Positions 1-5,394 are shown, counted from the stretch's first letter. The stretch is DNA of 12,057 bases from Candidatus Microgenomates bacterium (GCA_022866885.1 JALHWS010000118.1:1-12057); one strand, 5' to 3'. Notes: generated by a model not told the origin, from the sequence alone. Program-made: numbers and translations.

Positions 1-1
1 C

Positions 2-328
2 CTTTGGTCGATATCTGAGAAATATTTCAAATCCGGTTACAATTGGGTAACTATCGCCAAAGAAAACAAGCTGGCCAATGCCAATAAAATCTATGAAGGC
101 CAACTGCTGAATATCCCGAAAGCCGAAGTGATCAAACCGGTAGAACAGCAAATTTCCGCAACGGCAACGGCGCGGGATTCCTATACTGTGGTGCGGGGAG
201 ACAATCTTTGGAATATTGCCATCCGTGAATACGGACGAGGCTTTGACTATGTGAAAATTGCCAATGCCAATAATTTGGTTAACCCGAGAGTCATTCACGC
301 CGGCAATGTTTTGAAATTGCCAAGATAA
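2..328 (+). CDS. LysM-domain protein, C-terminal part (5'-truncated by window edge)
   Basis: The reading frame is open from the first bases of the window (frame 2) to the TAA at 326-328, giving 108 residues. The start lies outside the window, and an internal GTG at 128 is not the real start. Two LysM repeats are visible. The first lacks its opening residues and runs from about residue 1 (LWSISEKYFKSGYNW) to about 41 (EGQLLNIPK). The second is complete at about residues 60-108: YTVVRGDNLWNIA, then VKIANANNL, then IHAGNVLKLP. A Gln/Ala/Thr-rich linker separates them. LysM domains bind N-acetylglucosamine-containing glycans such as peptidoglycan, so a cell-wall-associated role is likely. No catalytic domain is visible in the part present. 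A stem-loop follows 28 bases after the stop. Confidence 0.9.
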   Translation, partial: LWSISEKYFKSGYNWVTIAKENKLANANKIYEGQLLNIPKAEVIKPVEQQISATATARDSYTVVRGDNLWNIAIREYGRGFDYVKIANANNLVNPRVIHAGNVLKLPR

Positions 329-355
329 GAAAAGAGACTTTAACCGTAAATTTTT

Positions 356-386
356 ATTCCGCTTGAAATTAAGCGGAATATCTTTT
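356..386 (+). terminator. Rho-independent terminator of the LysM gene
   Basis: A perfect 9-bp stem, ATTCCGCTT (356-364) with AAGCGGAAT (371-379), has a 6-nt loop and is followed by ATCTTTT. An A/T tract also precedes it, so it could work in both directions. It lies 28 nt after the LysM stop codon, where a terminator is expected. Confidence 0.7.
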
Positions 387-407
387 ACGCTTAAAATATG
401 TTATTGC

Positions 408-445
408 GAGACGAAATATCCCGATTAAATCGGGATAAACGTCTC
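408..445. repeat. Nested inverted repeat with the CCCGAT/ATCGGG palindrome at its core
   Basis: The outer arms GAGACG (408-413) and CGTCTC (440-445) enclose a perfect 9-bp stem, TATCCCGAT (417-425) with ATCGGGATA (429-437), with a TAA loop. The preceding TTGCGAG resembles the end of the dispersed element at 8264-8333. The core is the same palindrome found at 587-604, 3012-3028 and 7452-7468. This is most likely a non-autonomous dispersed repeat. Confidence 0.7.
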
Positions 446-446
446 A

Positions 447-482
447 GCAACGTTGAAATTGCGAAGCAATTTCTTACGTTGC
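447..482. repeat. Long hairpin abutting and overlapping the tRNA-Gly 5' end
   Basis: The arms GCAACGT (447-453) and ACGTTGC (476-482) are joined to an inner perfect stem, GAAATTGC (455-462) with GCAATTTC (466-473), with a GAA loop. The last two bases of the distal arm are the first two bases of tRNA-Gly. The motif GCGAAGCAAT is shared with the repeat at 8264-8333. Confidence 0.65.
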
Positions 483-552
483 GATGGTAGTTCAATGGTA
501 GAATGCTTCCTTCCCAAGGAAGAGGTTGAGGGTTCGAGTCCCTTCCATCGCT
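481..552 (+). tRNA. tRNA-Gly, anticodon CCC
   Basis: A full cloverleaf can be drawn. The acceptor arms are GCGATGG (481-487) and CCATCGC (545-551), with discriminator T at 552. The D arm region is TAGTTCAATGGTAGAA. The anticodon stem CTTCC/GGAAG has loop TTCCCAA, so the anticodon is CCC and it reads GGG. The T arm is GAGGG-TTCGAGT-CCCTT. Discriminator U is typical of bacterial tRNA-Gly. No CCA is encoded. The 5' end overlaps the distal arm of an upstream hairpin. Confidence 0.95.
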
Positions 553-581
553 CAATATCGCATTTTACGGGGCAAGGAGAA

Positions 582-609
582 GGTCGTCCCGATAAGCATC
601 GGGATCGCC
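582..609. repeat. Palindromic hairpin containing CCCGAT-AAGC-ATCGGG
   Basis: GGTCGTCCCGAT (582-593) pairs with ATCGGGATCGCC (598-609) over 11 of 12 positions, counting G-U pairs, with loop AAGC. It lies between tRNA-Gly (+) and the convergent gene ending at 628. It could end transcription from either side, but there is no T-run on either strand, so it is called as a member of the dispersed palindrome family rather than as a terminator. Confidence 0.55.
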
Positions 610-627
610 CGCTCATTAGAATCATTT

Positions 628-1179
628 TCAGCCAAGAACAGCCTTTACTATATCTTTTGGCAGTGAAGCGGTAGAAAGCAGTGCCTTGCGGACATCCTGT
701 CCGACTTCTGTTCCAATTTCATCTGCGGCCTTAACCGCGGTCATGATAGCTACTTTGGCTGCTTCTTCCGTATTTGCACCGATAGCTCCAGCCGCCTCAA
801 TTGCTCCTTCGACAGAAGCCACGGCCACAGAAGCGACGTCTCCGCCTACTTCAGCTGCTCCTTTTATTGTCCCGGTGACTACCTTTTGGGTAGCATCAAC
901 GGTACTTACGCCCACTTCAAAAGCTCCTTTAATTGCTCCTGTTGCGACATTTTTCGTAGCAGTTGTCAGTGTAATCCCTGTTTGGGATGCAGCCACAATT
1001 GCTCCCTGTACTACTTCTGAGACGACTCCGGTGGCAGTGGTGGTTATCTGACCGACACCTTTTAGGACGGAAACGACATTATCTTTTACGGCAGTTTGGA
1101 GAGCTACTCCAATCTCACCTGCTCCTTTTACCATTGTAAGTATTGTATTTTTTGTTTCTTCGGCAAGTTTACTAAGCAT
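628..1179 (-). CDS. Protein of eight tandem 22-residue amphipathic-type repeats; function unknown
   Basis: The gene encodes 183 residues, rich in Ala, Val, Thr and Gly. From about residue 4 it divides into consecutive 22-residue units without gaps. Three clear examples begin TTATKNVATGAIKGAFEVG, VDATQKVVTGTIKGAAEVG and ASVAVASVEGAIEAAGAIG, with pattern (hydrophobic)-x-GAIKGA-x-E-(V/I)-G. The last unit degenerates to a tail ending DIVKAVLG. There is no signal peptide, membrane segment or cysteine. A near-ideal Shine-Dalgarno, AGGGGGTGA, lies about 5 nt upstream of ATG 1179 and covers the GTG at 1188, so the ATG is the start. The gene has its own promoter and a structured leader. The periodicity recalls helical LEA-, phasin- or apolipoprotein-like proteins, so a surface-coating or stress role is possible. 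This is inference from repeat form only. Confidence 0.8.
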   Translation of the reverse strand: MLSKLAEETKNTILTMVKGAGEIGVALQTAVKDNVVSVLKGVGQITTTATGVVSEVVQGAIVAASQTGITLTTATKNVATGAIKGAFEVGVSTVDATQKVVTGTIKGAAEVGGDVASVAVASVEGAIEAAGAIGANTEEAAKVAIMTAVKAADEIGTEVGQDVRKALLSTASLPKDIVKAVLG

Positions 1180-1282
1180 TAAGCTCACCCCCTTTCTCGC
1201 CCGCCAATAATGTGCCCCTTGCAGCGTGTACGAATAGTACTGAAAAGCTGCAAGGAAAACTTAGGCGGGTTTTTACAAATAT
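1180..1282 (-). promoter_or_regulatory. Structured 5' leader of the 22-residue-repeat gene
   Basis: In the minus-strand transcript three stems nest coaxially. The outer stem is 1264-1269 with 1200-1205 (CCCGCC/GGCGGG). The middle stem is a perfect 9-bp CCTTGCAGC/GCTGCAAGG (1255-1247 with 1225-1217). The apical GTAC/GTAC stem (1240-1237 with 1231-1228) has a 5-nt loop. The outer stem ends a few bases before the Shine-Dalgarno AGGGGGTGA. I do not recognise a known riboswitch class. The arrangement could control translation or stabilise the mRNA. Confidence 0.5.
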
Positions 1283-1288
1283 AAATAA

Positions 1289-1317
1289 AGAATATCGGGA
1301 AAAAATTTTGTTGTCAA
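1289..1317 (-). promoter_or_regulatory. Sigma70-type promoter for the 22-residue-repeat gene
   Basis: On the minus strand a consensus -35 TTGACA (1317-1312) is followed by a 17-nt spacer and -10 TATTCT (1294-1289; 4 of 6 match). The predicted start, near 1282, gives a leader of about 100 nt. The -35 overlaps the TGA stop of the hydrolase gene upstream, so the repeat protein is probably expressed independently of that operon. Confidence 0.65.
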
Positions 1318-1943
1318 GAAGTTAAAGTTATATAATCCAACCTGGTTTTGCATAATTCCAAAACAAGCGGAAACTTCAGAAAGCCCGCTTCGGCGTTCAG
1401 GTGCTTGCCATTATTTACTACAATAATGGAACTTCCTAAACGCCGCGCGAAATCTGTAGGATATTTCTTCTCAACATACGGATCATTGTTTGAGTATAAA
1501 ACGTAAGAAACAGGAATCAATTTTTTCAGTTTTTTGAAATCAAAATCGGTTTTACTGAACGTCTTATTGACTAAATTATATTGCCACATATCAGCAACTA
1601 AATCCAAAAACGGCGAAACAAAGATGGCGCTGTCCAGTTGGATACTGAACCGATCAACCGCGTGAAGGATAAACACCGGACCGATGGAATGGCCGATAAA
1701 ACAGAGTTTCTCATCTTTCTTTATCTGCGGTAATACTTTTTCTTTGAAAAACTTCAGCCAATTTTCCAGATTTTGCTTTTTCGGCACCATATCCGGCCCG
1801 ATTTCGGTAAACTCATCCCAATCTTCAACCGGAAATTGCGGGGAAATCACTTCCTGACCCAGACTTTCCAGCCTTTCTTTAAGTTCCGGAAACCAGTTTT
1901 CTTCAGGACTACCGAATGATCCGTGGAAAATAACGAATTTCAT
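1314..1943 (-). CDS. Alpha/beta hydrolase, RBBP9/YdeN-type serine hydrolase
   Basis: The protein is 209 residues, close to the usual size of the RBBP9/YdeN family of small cytosolic serine hydrolases. Visible features are the N-terminal strand and oxyanion region KFVIFHGSFGSPEENWFP, the nucleophile elbow GHSIG (GxSxG, at about residues 94-98), a likely catalytic Asp in SNNDPYV (about 153-159) and the catalytic His in NNGKHLNAEAGF (about 178-189). The Trp after the HG motif and the xGKHLNxxAGF context are typical of the family. There is no signal peptide or membrane segment. The substrate is unknown. It starts 3 nt after the EamA stop, so the two are co-transcribed. The gene's stop lies inside the -35 box of the next promoter. 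Confidence 0.8.
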   Translation of the reverse strand: MKFVIFHGSFGSPEENWFPELKERLESLGQEVISPQFPVEDWDEFTEIGPDMVPKKQNLENWLKFFKEKVLPQIKKDEKLCFIGHSIGPVFILHAVDRFSIQLDSAIFVSPFLDLVADMWQYNLVNKTFSKTDFDFKKLKKLIPVSYVLYSNNDPYVEKKYPTDFARRLGSSIIVVNNGKHLNAEAGFLKFPLVLELCKTRLDYITLTS

Positions 1944-1946
1944 ATT

Positions 1947-2369
1947 TTACTTCAGACTCATCAATATCGCTCCGAGTGTAATAAGGACTGCGCCTAAACC
2001 TGATCTCCAGGTCAGTTTATCACCCAGAAAGACGATTGAGAATAGAAGGACAAAAACGACGCTGAGACGGTCGATTGAAGCTACTCCGGGAGCTGGACCG
2101 CTTTTGAGGGCGTTAAAGTAAAACAGCCAGGAAGCGGCTCCGGCGATGCCGGAAAGGACGATAAAGAAAATGGTATTGCCGCCGAAATTATGAATTGATT
2201 CGAATTTTCCCAAAGAAAGAGAAATAAGGAATAAAAACACGGCCATGATGATTGCCCTGACGGTGGTGGCCAGGGTAGTATCGACTTTGGCCACACCGAT
2301 CTTACCAAAAATTGCCACCAAGGCGGCGGAAACAGCAGATAATAAGGCAAAAATAACCCATTGAGCCAT
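1947..2369 (-). CDS. Single-domain EamA (DMT superfamily) membrane transporter
   Basis: The protein has 140 residues, about half the length of ordinary ten-helix EamA transporters. About five hydrophobic helices are visible, roughly at residues 4-24, 35-54, 67-87, 95-114 and 118-138. Features of the EamA repeat are SAVSAALVAIFGKIGVAKVD near the N terminus, GIAGAASWLFYFNALKSG in the middle, and VFVLLFSIVFLGDKLTWRSGLGAVLITLGAIL at the end. Single-domain members are thought to work as dimers. The substrate cannot be told from sequence. It is in an operon between the methyltransferase (19-nt gap) and the hydrolase (3-nt gap). The upstream gap is a TA-rich tract with the 9-mer TCGTATATA repeated. 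Confidence 0.8.
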   Translation of the reverse strand: MAQWVIFALLSAVSAALVAIFGKIGVAKVDTTLATTVRAIIMAVFLFLISLSLGKFESIHNFGGNTIFFIVLSGIAGAASWLFYFNALKSGPAPGVASIDRLSVVFVLLFSIVFLGDKLTWRSGLGAVLITLGAILMSLK

Positions 2370-2388
2370 ATCGTATATATATTATATA

Positions 2389-2916
2389 TTATGTCGTATA
2401 TAGATGTACGTCGTCGACTGTTTTTTGTTTTTTCCAGTCGGGAAAAGTAAAAACATTCGATATTACTCTGGATCCTGGTTTTAACTCTTTTCTTAATTTT
2501 TTTTCCAGATCCTTCATGATCCGACTGATCCCGTAGACAGTAACAACATTAAAAGAGGACAAATCTACCCGCCAAAATGTATTCCAGTGGATAAACGCTT
2601 TGCCTTTTAAATGATTTTTCCAAATCAGCAATCTGGAAAATAATACTAAAAACAGGTTTATCTCGAAACCATGGGCCTCCGCCCCGCCTCCAGCCATAGA
2701 GATAACCAGTCTTCCGTCGCCAGAACCCAAATCAACGGTTTTCATGCCTTTTTTTATTCCTGCCAGTTTTATCATGATTTCCCTCCTCTTTTTATTTGTC
2801 GGAACATAAGGGGCTCCTTTCACCAGGGCAAGAATCATGAAAATTATCAGCATAAAAAATAACAGATGAAGGAAGAGGAAAATTAATTCGATGAAAATGA
2901 CTAAATAAACACCCAT
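2389..2916 (-). CDS. Membrane-anchored SAM-dependent methyltransferase, FAM173/ATPSc-KMT-like
   Basis: The protein has 175 residues. Residues 3-32 form one long, very hydrophobic segment (a membrane anchor), followed by GAPYVPTNKKRREIMIKL and then the SAM-binding motif I VDLGSGDGRLVI at about residues 61-72. HGFEINLFLVLFSRLL follows at about 82-97, with the acidic residue expected to bind the SAM ribose. The order of hydrophobic anchor, PYVPT, DLGSGDGR, G-x-E-(I/L)-N and sLv..SR, then a C-terminal FPDW, resembles the FAM173 family of lysine methyltransferases, whose known members modify ATP synthase subunit c or ANT in mitochondria. The target here is unknown. The start is ATG 2916. It is the first gene of a three-gene operon, divergent from the riboflavin operon. 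Confidence 0.65.
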   Translation of the reverse strand: MGVYLVIFIELIFLFLHLLFFMLIIFMILALVKGAPYVPTNKKRREIMIKLAGIKKGMKTVDLGSGDGRLVISMAGGGAEAHGFEINLFLVLFSRLLIWKNHLKGKAFIHWNTFWRVDLSSFNVVTVYGISRIMKDLEKKLRKELKPGSRVISNVFTFPDWKKQKTVDDVHLYTT

Positions 2917-2917
2917 A

Positions 2918-2947
2918 TTGACGAATCATATCATAATCATTTATGAT
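2918..2947 (+). promoter_or_regulatory. Sigma70-type promoter of the riboflavin operon
   Basis: A -35 TTGACG (2918-2923; 5 of 6) and -10 TATGAT (2942-2947; 5 of 6) are separated by 18 nt. The predicted start, near 2954, lies just before stem P1 of the riboswitch. An inverted repeat ATCATAA (2930-2936)/TTATGAT (2941-2947) overlaps the -10 and could be an operator. Confidence 0.7.
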
Positions 2948-2959
2948 ACGGTTAAGTTA

Positions 2960-3080
2960 TTCCTTCAGGGTAGAGTTATAAACTCAATCGGTGGTTATAA
3001 AGCCCACAATCTCCCGATTTGATCGGGGGAACGATCAAGATAAACTTGAGCCGACCGTGAAGTCGGGAAGAAAGAAGGGA
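2960..3080 (+). promoter_or_regulatory. FMN riboswitch (RFN element)
   Basis: All conserved parts of the RFN element are present in order. P1 is CCTTC (2962-2966) with GAAGG (3074-3078), followed by AGGGTAG. P2 is GAGTT/AACTC (2973-2985), then the conserved stretch AATCGGTGG. P3 is GTGG/CCAC (2991-2994, 3004-3007). The variable P4 is CCCGAT/ATCGGG (3013-3018, 3022-3027). Then come GATCAAG with P5 CAAG/CTTG (3036-3048), GAGCCGACCGTGAAGTCGG with P6 CCGAC/GTCGG (3051-3066), and GGAAG. The 3' strand of P1 includes GAAGGGA, the only Shine-Dalgarno-like sequence before ATG 3083. FMN binding would therefore be expected to block translation directly. No separate terminator hairpin is seen. Confidence 0.9.
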
Positions 3081-3082
3081 AA

Positions 3083-3655
3083 ATGAAAAAGACTTTTTTA
3101 TCACCGCGGGTTATCGCCTTTTCTGCCTCTTTGGCCGCTTTGTCTGCTGTCTTACAACTTATCCATCTCGGTTATCAGTCACCACAGTGGGGGATGTGGA
3201 TTGATGTTGTCGCCGTCTCCTGGCTGATTGCTTTTTTTCTTTTCGGTGCAAAGTCAGCTTTGGCTGTTTCGGCTGTCGGAGCACTCGTTATTACCCTTTT
3301 TGCTCCCGACACCTGGCTGGGTGCCTCTATGAAATGGATTGCCACCATCCCGGTTATCGCCTGTTTATATCTTTGGCTCAGGATCCGCAAAAAGAAACTG
3401 GATTTTTATCACCATGCCTATAAATTGATTATCCCAACCGTCATTGGTCTAATAATAAGAATTTTAATCGTCCTGCCGTTAAATTATTTCTACGCCATCC
3501 CCATCTGGACCGGAATGACGCCGGAAAAAGCTTTCCTGGTCATCCCATGGTATATCATCGCCGGATTTAACACGATCCAGGGGATATTGGATGTTGTTTT
3601 GGCCTGGCTGGTCGTTTACCGCTTCCGCCTGTCGCGTTTTGCCGAAAATTCTTGA
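3083..3655 (+). CDS. ECF transporter substrate-binding S component, probably riboflavin (RibU-like)
   Basis: The protein has 190 residues with about six hydrophobic helices (roughly 8-28, 38-57, 59-76, 84-100, 111-134 and 150-180), the usual size and topology of an ECF S component. Features are the short N-terminal Lys stretch, an early Ala-rich helix (AFSASLAALSAVLQL) used by S components to bind the T component, and the MWIDVVAVSWLIAFFLFGAKSA region that aligns by eye with the LFG segment of RibU-type proteins. Riboflavin as substrate is inferred from the FMN riboswitch directly upstream and the riboflavin kinase in the operon; sequence alone would give only an S component. The start is ATG 3083, 3 nt after the P1 strand of the riboswitch. 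The stop TGA is at 3653-3655 and the ATPase gene follows. Confidence 0.8.
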   Translation: MKKTFLSPRVIAFSASLAALSAVLQLIHLGYQSPQWGMWIDVVAVSWLIAFFLFGAKSALAVSAVGALVITLFAPDTWLGASMKWIATIPVIACLYLWLRIRKKKLDFYHHAYKLIIPTVIGLIIRILIVLPLNYFYAIPIWTGMTPEKAFLVIPWYIIAGFNTIQGILDVVLAWLVVYRFRLSRFAENS

Positions 3656-3666
3656 AAAAACCTATT

Positions 3667-4407
3667 ATGACCCATGGAATTTCCATCCGGAATGTTTCTT
3701 TTTCCTATCCTAACAAGACTTTTTCCCTGAAAAATATTTCGCTTGATTTGGAAAAGGGCGGATTTTTGGGAATAACCGGCGTCAACGGCTCCGGTAAAAG
3801 CACCTTTTCCTTCCTTTTAAACGGCCTGATTCCCCACCTTGTCAAAGGGAAATTCAAAGGAGTTGTGACAGTCGACGGAATTCCAACCAGTAACAATAAC
3901 GTCTCTTTTTGGGCGAAAAAAGTCGGTTTCCTTTTCCAAAATCCTGATTTTTCCCTTTTCAATTTGACCGTTGCCGAAGAACTGGAATTCGGGTTGAAAA
4001 ATTTAAAAATGGATAAGATTGCGGAAAGGACAAAAAAAGCATTGCATACCTTAGGTTTAGACGGGTATGCCGGACGCGATCCGCAAACCCTTTCCTTCGG
4101 CCAGAAACAAAAAGTGGCTCTCGCCTGCATCCTGGCACTGGAAACCGATTATCTGGTTTTGGACGAACCGATCGCCCAATTGGACTTCATAAGTTCGAAA
4201 GAACTTTACGGAGTGTTGAAAAAATTAAATAATTTCGGCAAAACGGTCGTTGTCGTTGAGCATGACACCGACTTTCTTTACCGCTTCACCAAAGAAGTGG
4301 TCATTTTAGACCGGGGAAAAATCAGAAGTTTTGGTCCGACTCAAAAAGTCTTATCAGATAAAAAACTGCTTGATAAATTGGGCGTTAAAGTACCCTATGG
4401 CTCATAA
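3667..4407 (+). CDS. ecfA: ECF transporter ATPase (EcfA-type ABC ATP-binding protein)
   Basis: The protein has 246 residues from ATG 3667. A TTG at 3652 would add five residues and overlap the preceding stop, but neither start has a Shine-Dalgarno, so the ATG is preferred. All ABC motifs are intact: Walker A GVNGSGKST (about residues 37-45), Q-loop FLFQNPDFSLF, signature LSFGQKQKVALA, Walker B YLVLDEPIAQLD and H-loop VVVEHD. The LSFGQKQ form of the signature, with its second Q, is characteristic of cobalt/ECF-type ATPases. It would power import from the cytosolic side of the membrane. ECF modules often use two different ATPases (EcfA and EcfA'). Only one is encoded here, so it may act as a homodimer. 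It overlaps ecfT by 11 nt. Confidence 0.9.
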   Translation: MTHGISIRNVSFSYPNKTFSLKNISLDLEKGGFLGITGVNGSGKSTFSFLLNGLIPHLVKGKFKGVVTVDGIPTSNNNVSFWAKKVGFLFQNPDFSLFNLTVAEELEFGLKNLKMDKIAERTKKALHTLGLDGYAGRDPQTLSFGQKQKVALACILALETDYLVLDEPIAQLDFISSKELYGVLKKLNNFGKTVVVVEHDTDFLYRFTKEVVILDRGKIRSFGPTQKVLSDKKLLDKLGVKVPYGS

Positions 4408-4972
4408 ATTACTAATTCTCGCCTGTTTGTGTTTCTCTTTTGCGGTCATCCTGACCAGAAATATTTACTTGACCAGTCTGTTGTCTTTACTTGTCACCAC
4501 TAATGCATTACTCATAAAAACTTCGCATAATCTTCTTGACCGGATAAAACCTCTTTTGGTAATCAGCCTGATGGTAATCGTTTTTCAGCTTTTATTTAAT
4601 TACTCCCAAACCGTCGAAAGCAGACTAATAACTGGTTTATTAACTGCTGAAAAAATTTACCTCCTCAGCCTGACTGTCTTTTTATTCACCGCTTTGGTCT
4701 CTTTATCAAAACTGATTGAACTGCTGTCTTTTTTGCCACAGCAAGTCCGGCTGATGCTGACGATTACTTTCTCCCTGATCCCGGTAATTATCAGTGAAGC
4801 GGATAAAATAATCCTTGTCCAATCCTCCCGCGGACATAACTTCCGAAACATAAATCTCTTCCGCAGTTTCCTTCCGATTGTCATCCCTCTTCTCCACCGA
4901 AGCTTAAGACGGGCAGAACAGATTGCGACTGTACTGATCACCAGAGGTTACCCCGATACCAATCCCGACTAA
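4397..4972 (+). CDS. ecfT: ECF transporter transmembrane T component (EcfT)
   Basis: The protein has 191 residues from ATG 4397, which overlaps the end of the ATPase gene by 11 nt (ATGGCTCATAA). A more upstream ATG at 4331 lies deep in the ATPase gene and is unlikely. Four or five hydrophobic helices occupy the first two thirds. The C-terminal cytosolic part has the two Arg-Gly motifs that T components use to couple to the ATPases: VQSSRGHNFRN and, about 45 residues later, IATVLITRGYP. This completes an S-A-T importer in one operon. The last codons, NPD-stop, are supplied by a degenerate CCCG...CGGG palindrome (4962-4980). Confidence 0.88.
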   Translation: MAHKLLILACLCFSFAVILTRNIYLTSLLSLLVTTNALLIKTSHNLLDRIKPLLVISLMVIVFQLLFNYSQTVESRLITGLLTAEKIYLLSLTVFLFTALVSLSKLIELLSFLPQQVRLMLTITFSLIPVIISEADKIILVQSSRGHNFRNINLFRSFLPIVIPLLHRSLRRAEQIATVLITRGYPDTNPD

Positions 4973-4980
4973 ACCGGGAT
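4962..4980. repeat. Degenerate copy of the CCCGAT/ATCGGG palindrome at the ecfT stop
   Basis: ATCCCG (4962-4967) pairs with CGGGAT (4975-4980) around ACTAAAC. It has the same architecture as the copies at 417-437, 3012-3028 and 7452-7468 but with changed inner bases. The central TAA (4970-4972) is the stop of ecfT, and its last AT belongs to an ATG at 4979 that opens the riboflavin kinase frame. Confidence 0.55.
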
Positions 4981-5002
4981 GGTACAGGGCTTCGTGAATA
5001 AT

Positions 5003-5392
5003 ATGACTAATGACTGGTTTAGATCAAAAATAATTACCGGGAAAAAAATCGGTAGTACTTTGGGCTATCCGACCCTCAATCTGGATAATCCGGCCATCCT
5101 CAAGAGTCACCAGAGAGGTGTTTATGCCTGCCGGGTGAAAATCGGAAATAAAACCTTCGGTGGCGCGCTTTTCTTCGGGCCGAAACTTGCTTTAGGAGAA
5201 AAAGAGGATACTCTGGAGATTTTTGTCTTTGATTTCCACCGCCAGATTTACGGCCAGACTGTTTCTTTCAAGTTATTGGATTTTATCCGTCCGCCCCTTG
5301 ATTTTTCCGATAAGGAAGGACTCAAGAAACAGATAATGGAAGACTGTGGAAAAATCCAACGAATTCTACAAAGTTTCCCTAAACAACCGTAA
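5003..5392 (+). CDS. Stand-alone riboflavin kinase (RibF C-terminal-type domain)
   Basis: The protein has 129 residues from ATG 5003. The frame is open from ATG 4979 (137 residues), and GTG 4994 is also possible. The flavokinase fold begins at DWFRSKIITG, so the short form loses nothing. Motifs are GKKIGSTLGYPTLNLD, with the PTxN signature that binds Mg-ATP and riboflavin, then GVYACRV, GGALFFGPKLALGE, LEIFVFDFHRQIYG (with the family's acidic residue) and SFKLLDFIRPPLDFSDKEGLKKQIMEDC. It phosphorylates riboflavin to FMN. Most bacteria have this domain fused to an N-terminal FMN adenylyltransferase, which is absent here, so FAD would have to come from another gene or from outside. Its position behind the ECF genes and the FMN riboswitch supports metabolic trapping of imported riboflavin. 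Confidence 0.88.
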   Translation: MTNDWFRSKIITGKKIGSTLGYPTLNLDNPAILKSHQRGVYACRVKIGNKTFGGALFFGPKLALGEKEDTLEIFVFDFHRQIYGQTVSFKLLDFIRPPLDFSDKEGLKKQIMEDCGKIQRILQSFPKQP

Positions 5393-5394
5393 TC

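Noticed and set aside
369..397. Promoter for tRNA-Gly (TTAAGC-17-TAAAAT)
   Set aside because: The -35 would lie inside the terminator stem and matches only about 3 of 6. The -10 alone is not enough.
425..674. Open frames on both strands across tRNA-Gly (66 and 73 codons)
   Set aside because: They run through a clear tRNA and hairpin repeats, and the translations carry no family features.
686..1051. 121-codon open frame on the + strand opposite the repeat protein
   Set aside because: It is a mirror of the Ala/Val/Thr-rich 22-residue repeats. The minus strand has the promoter, Shine-Dalgarno and regular repeats.
628..1179. CRISPR array or DNA tandem repeat behind the 66-bp periodicity
   Set aside because: The repetition is at protein level. 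DNA units are too diverged and there are no constant repeats with unique spacers.
1200..1274. GGCGGG-TTTTT on the + strand as a rho-independent terminator
   Set aside because: No + strand gene runs into it. The same stems make better sense as the leader of the minus-strand gene.
2081..2350. 89-codon open frame in another phase of the EamA gene
   Set aside because: It overlaps the EamA frame on the same strand, and its Pro/Ser/Phe-rich product has no known features.
3705..4130. 141-codon open frame on the - strand within the ECF ATPase gene
   Set aside because: It lies fully opposite a gene with all ABC motifs intact, and its own translation has no recognisable domain.
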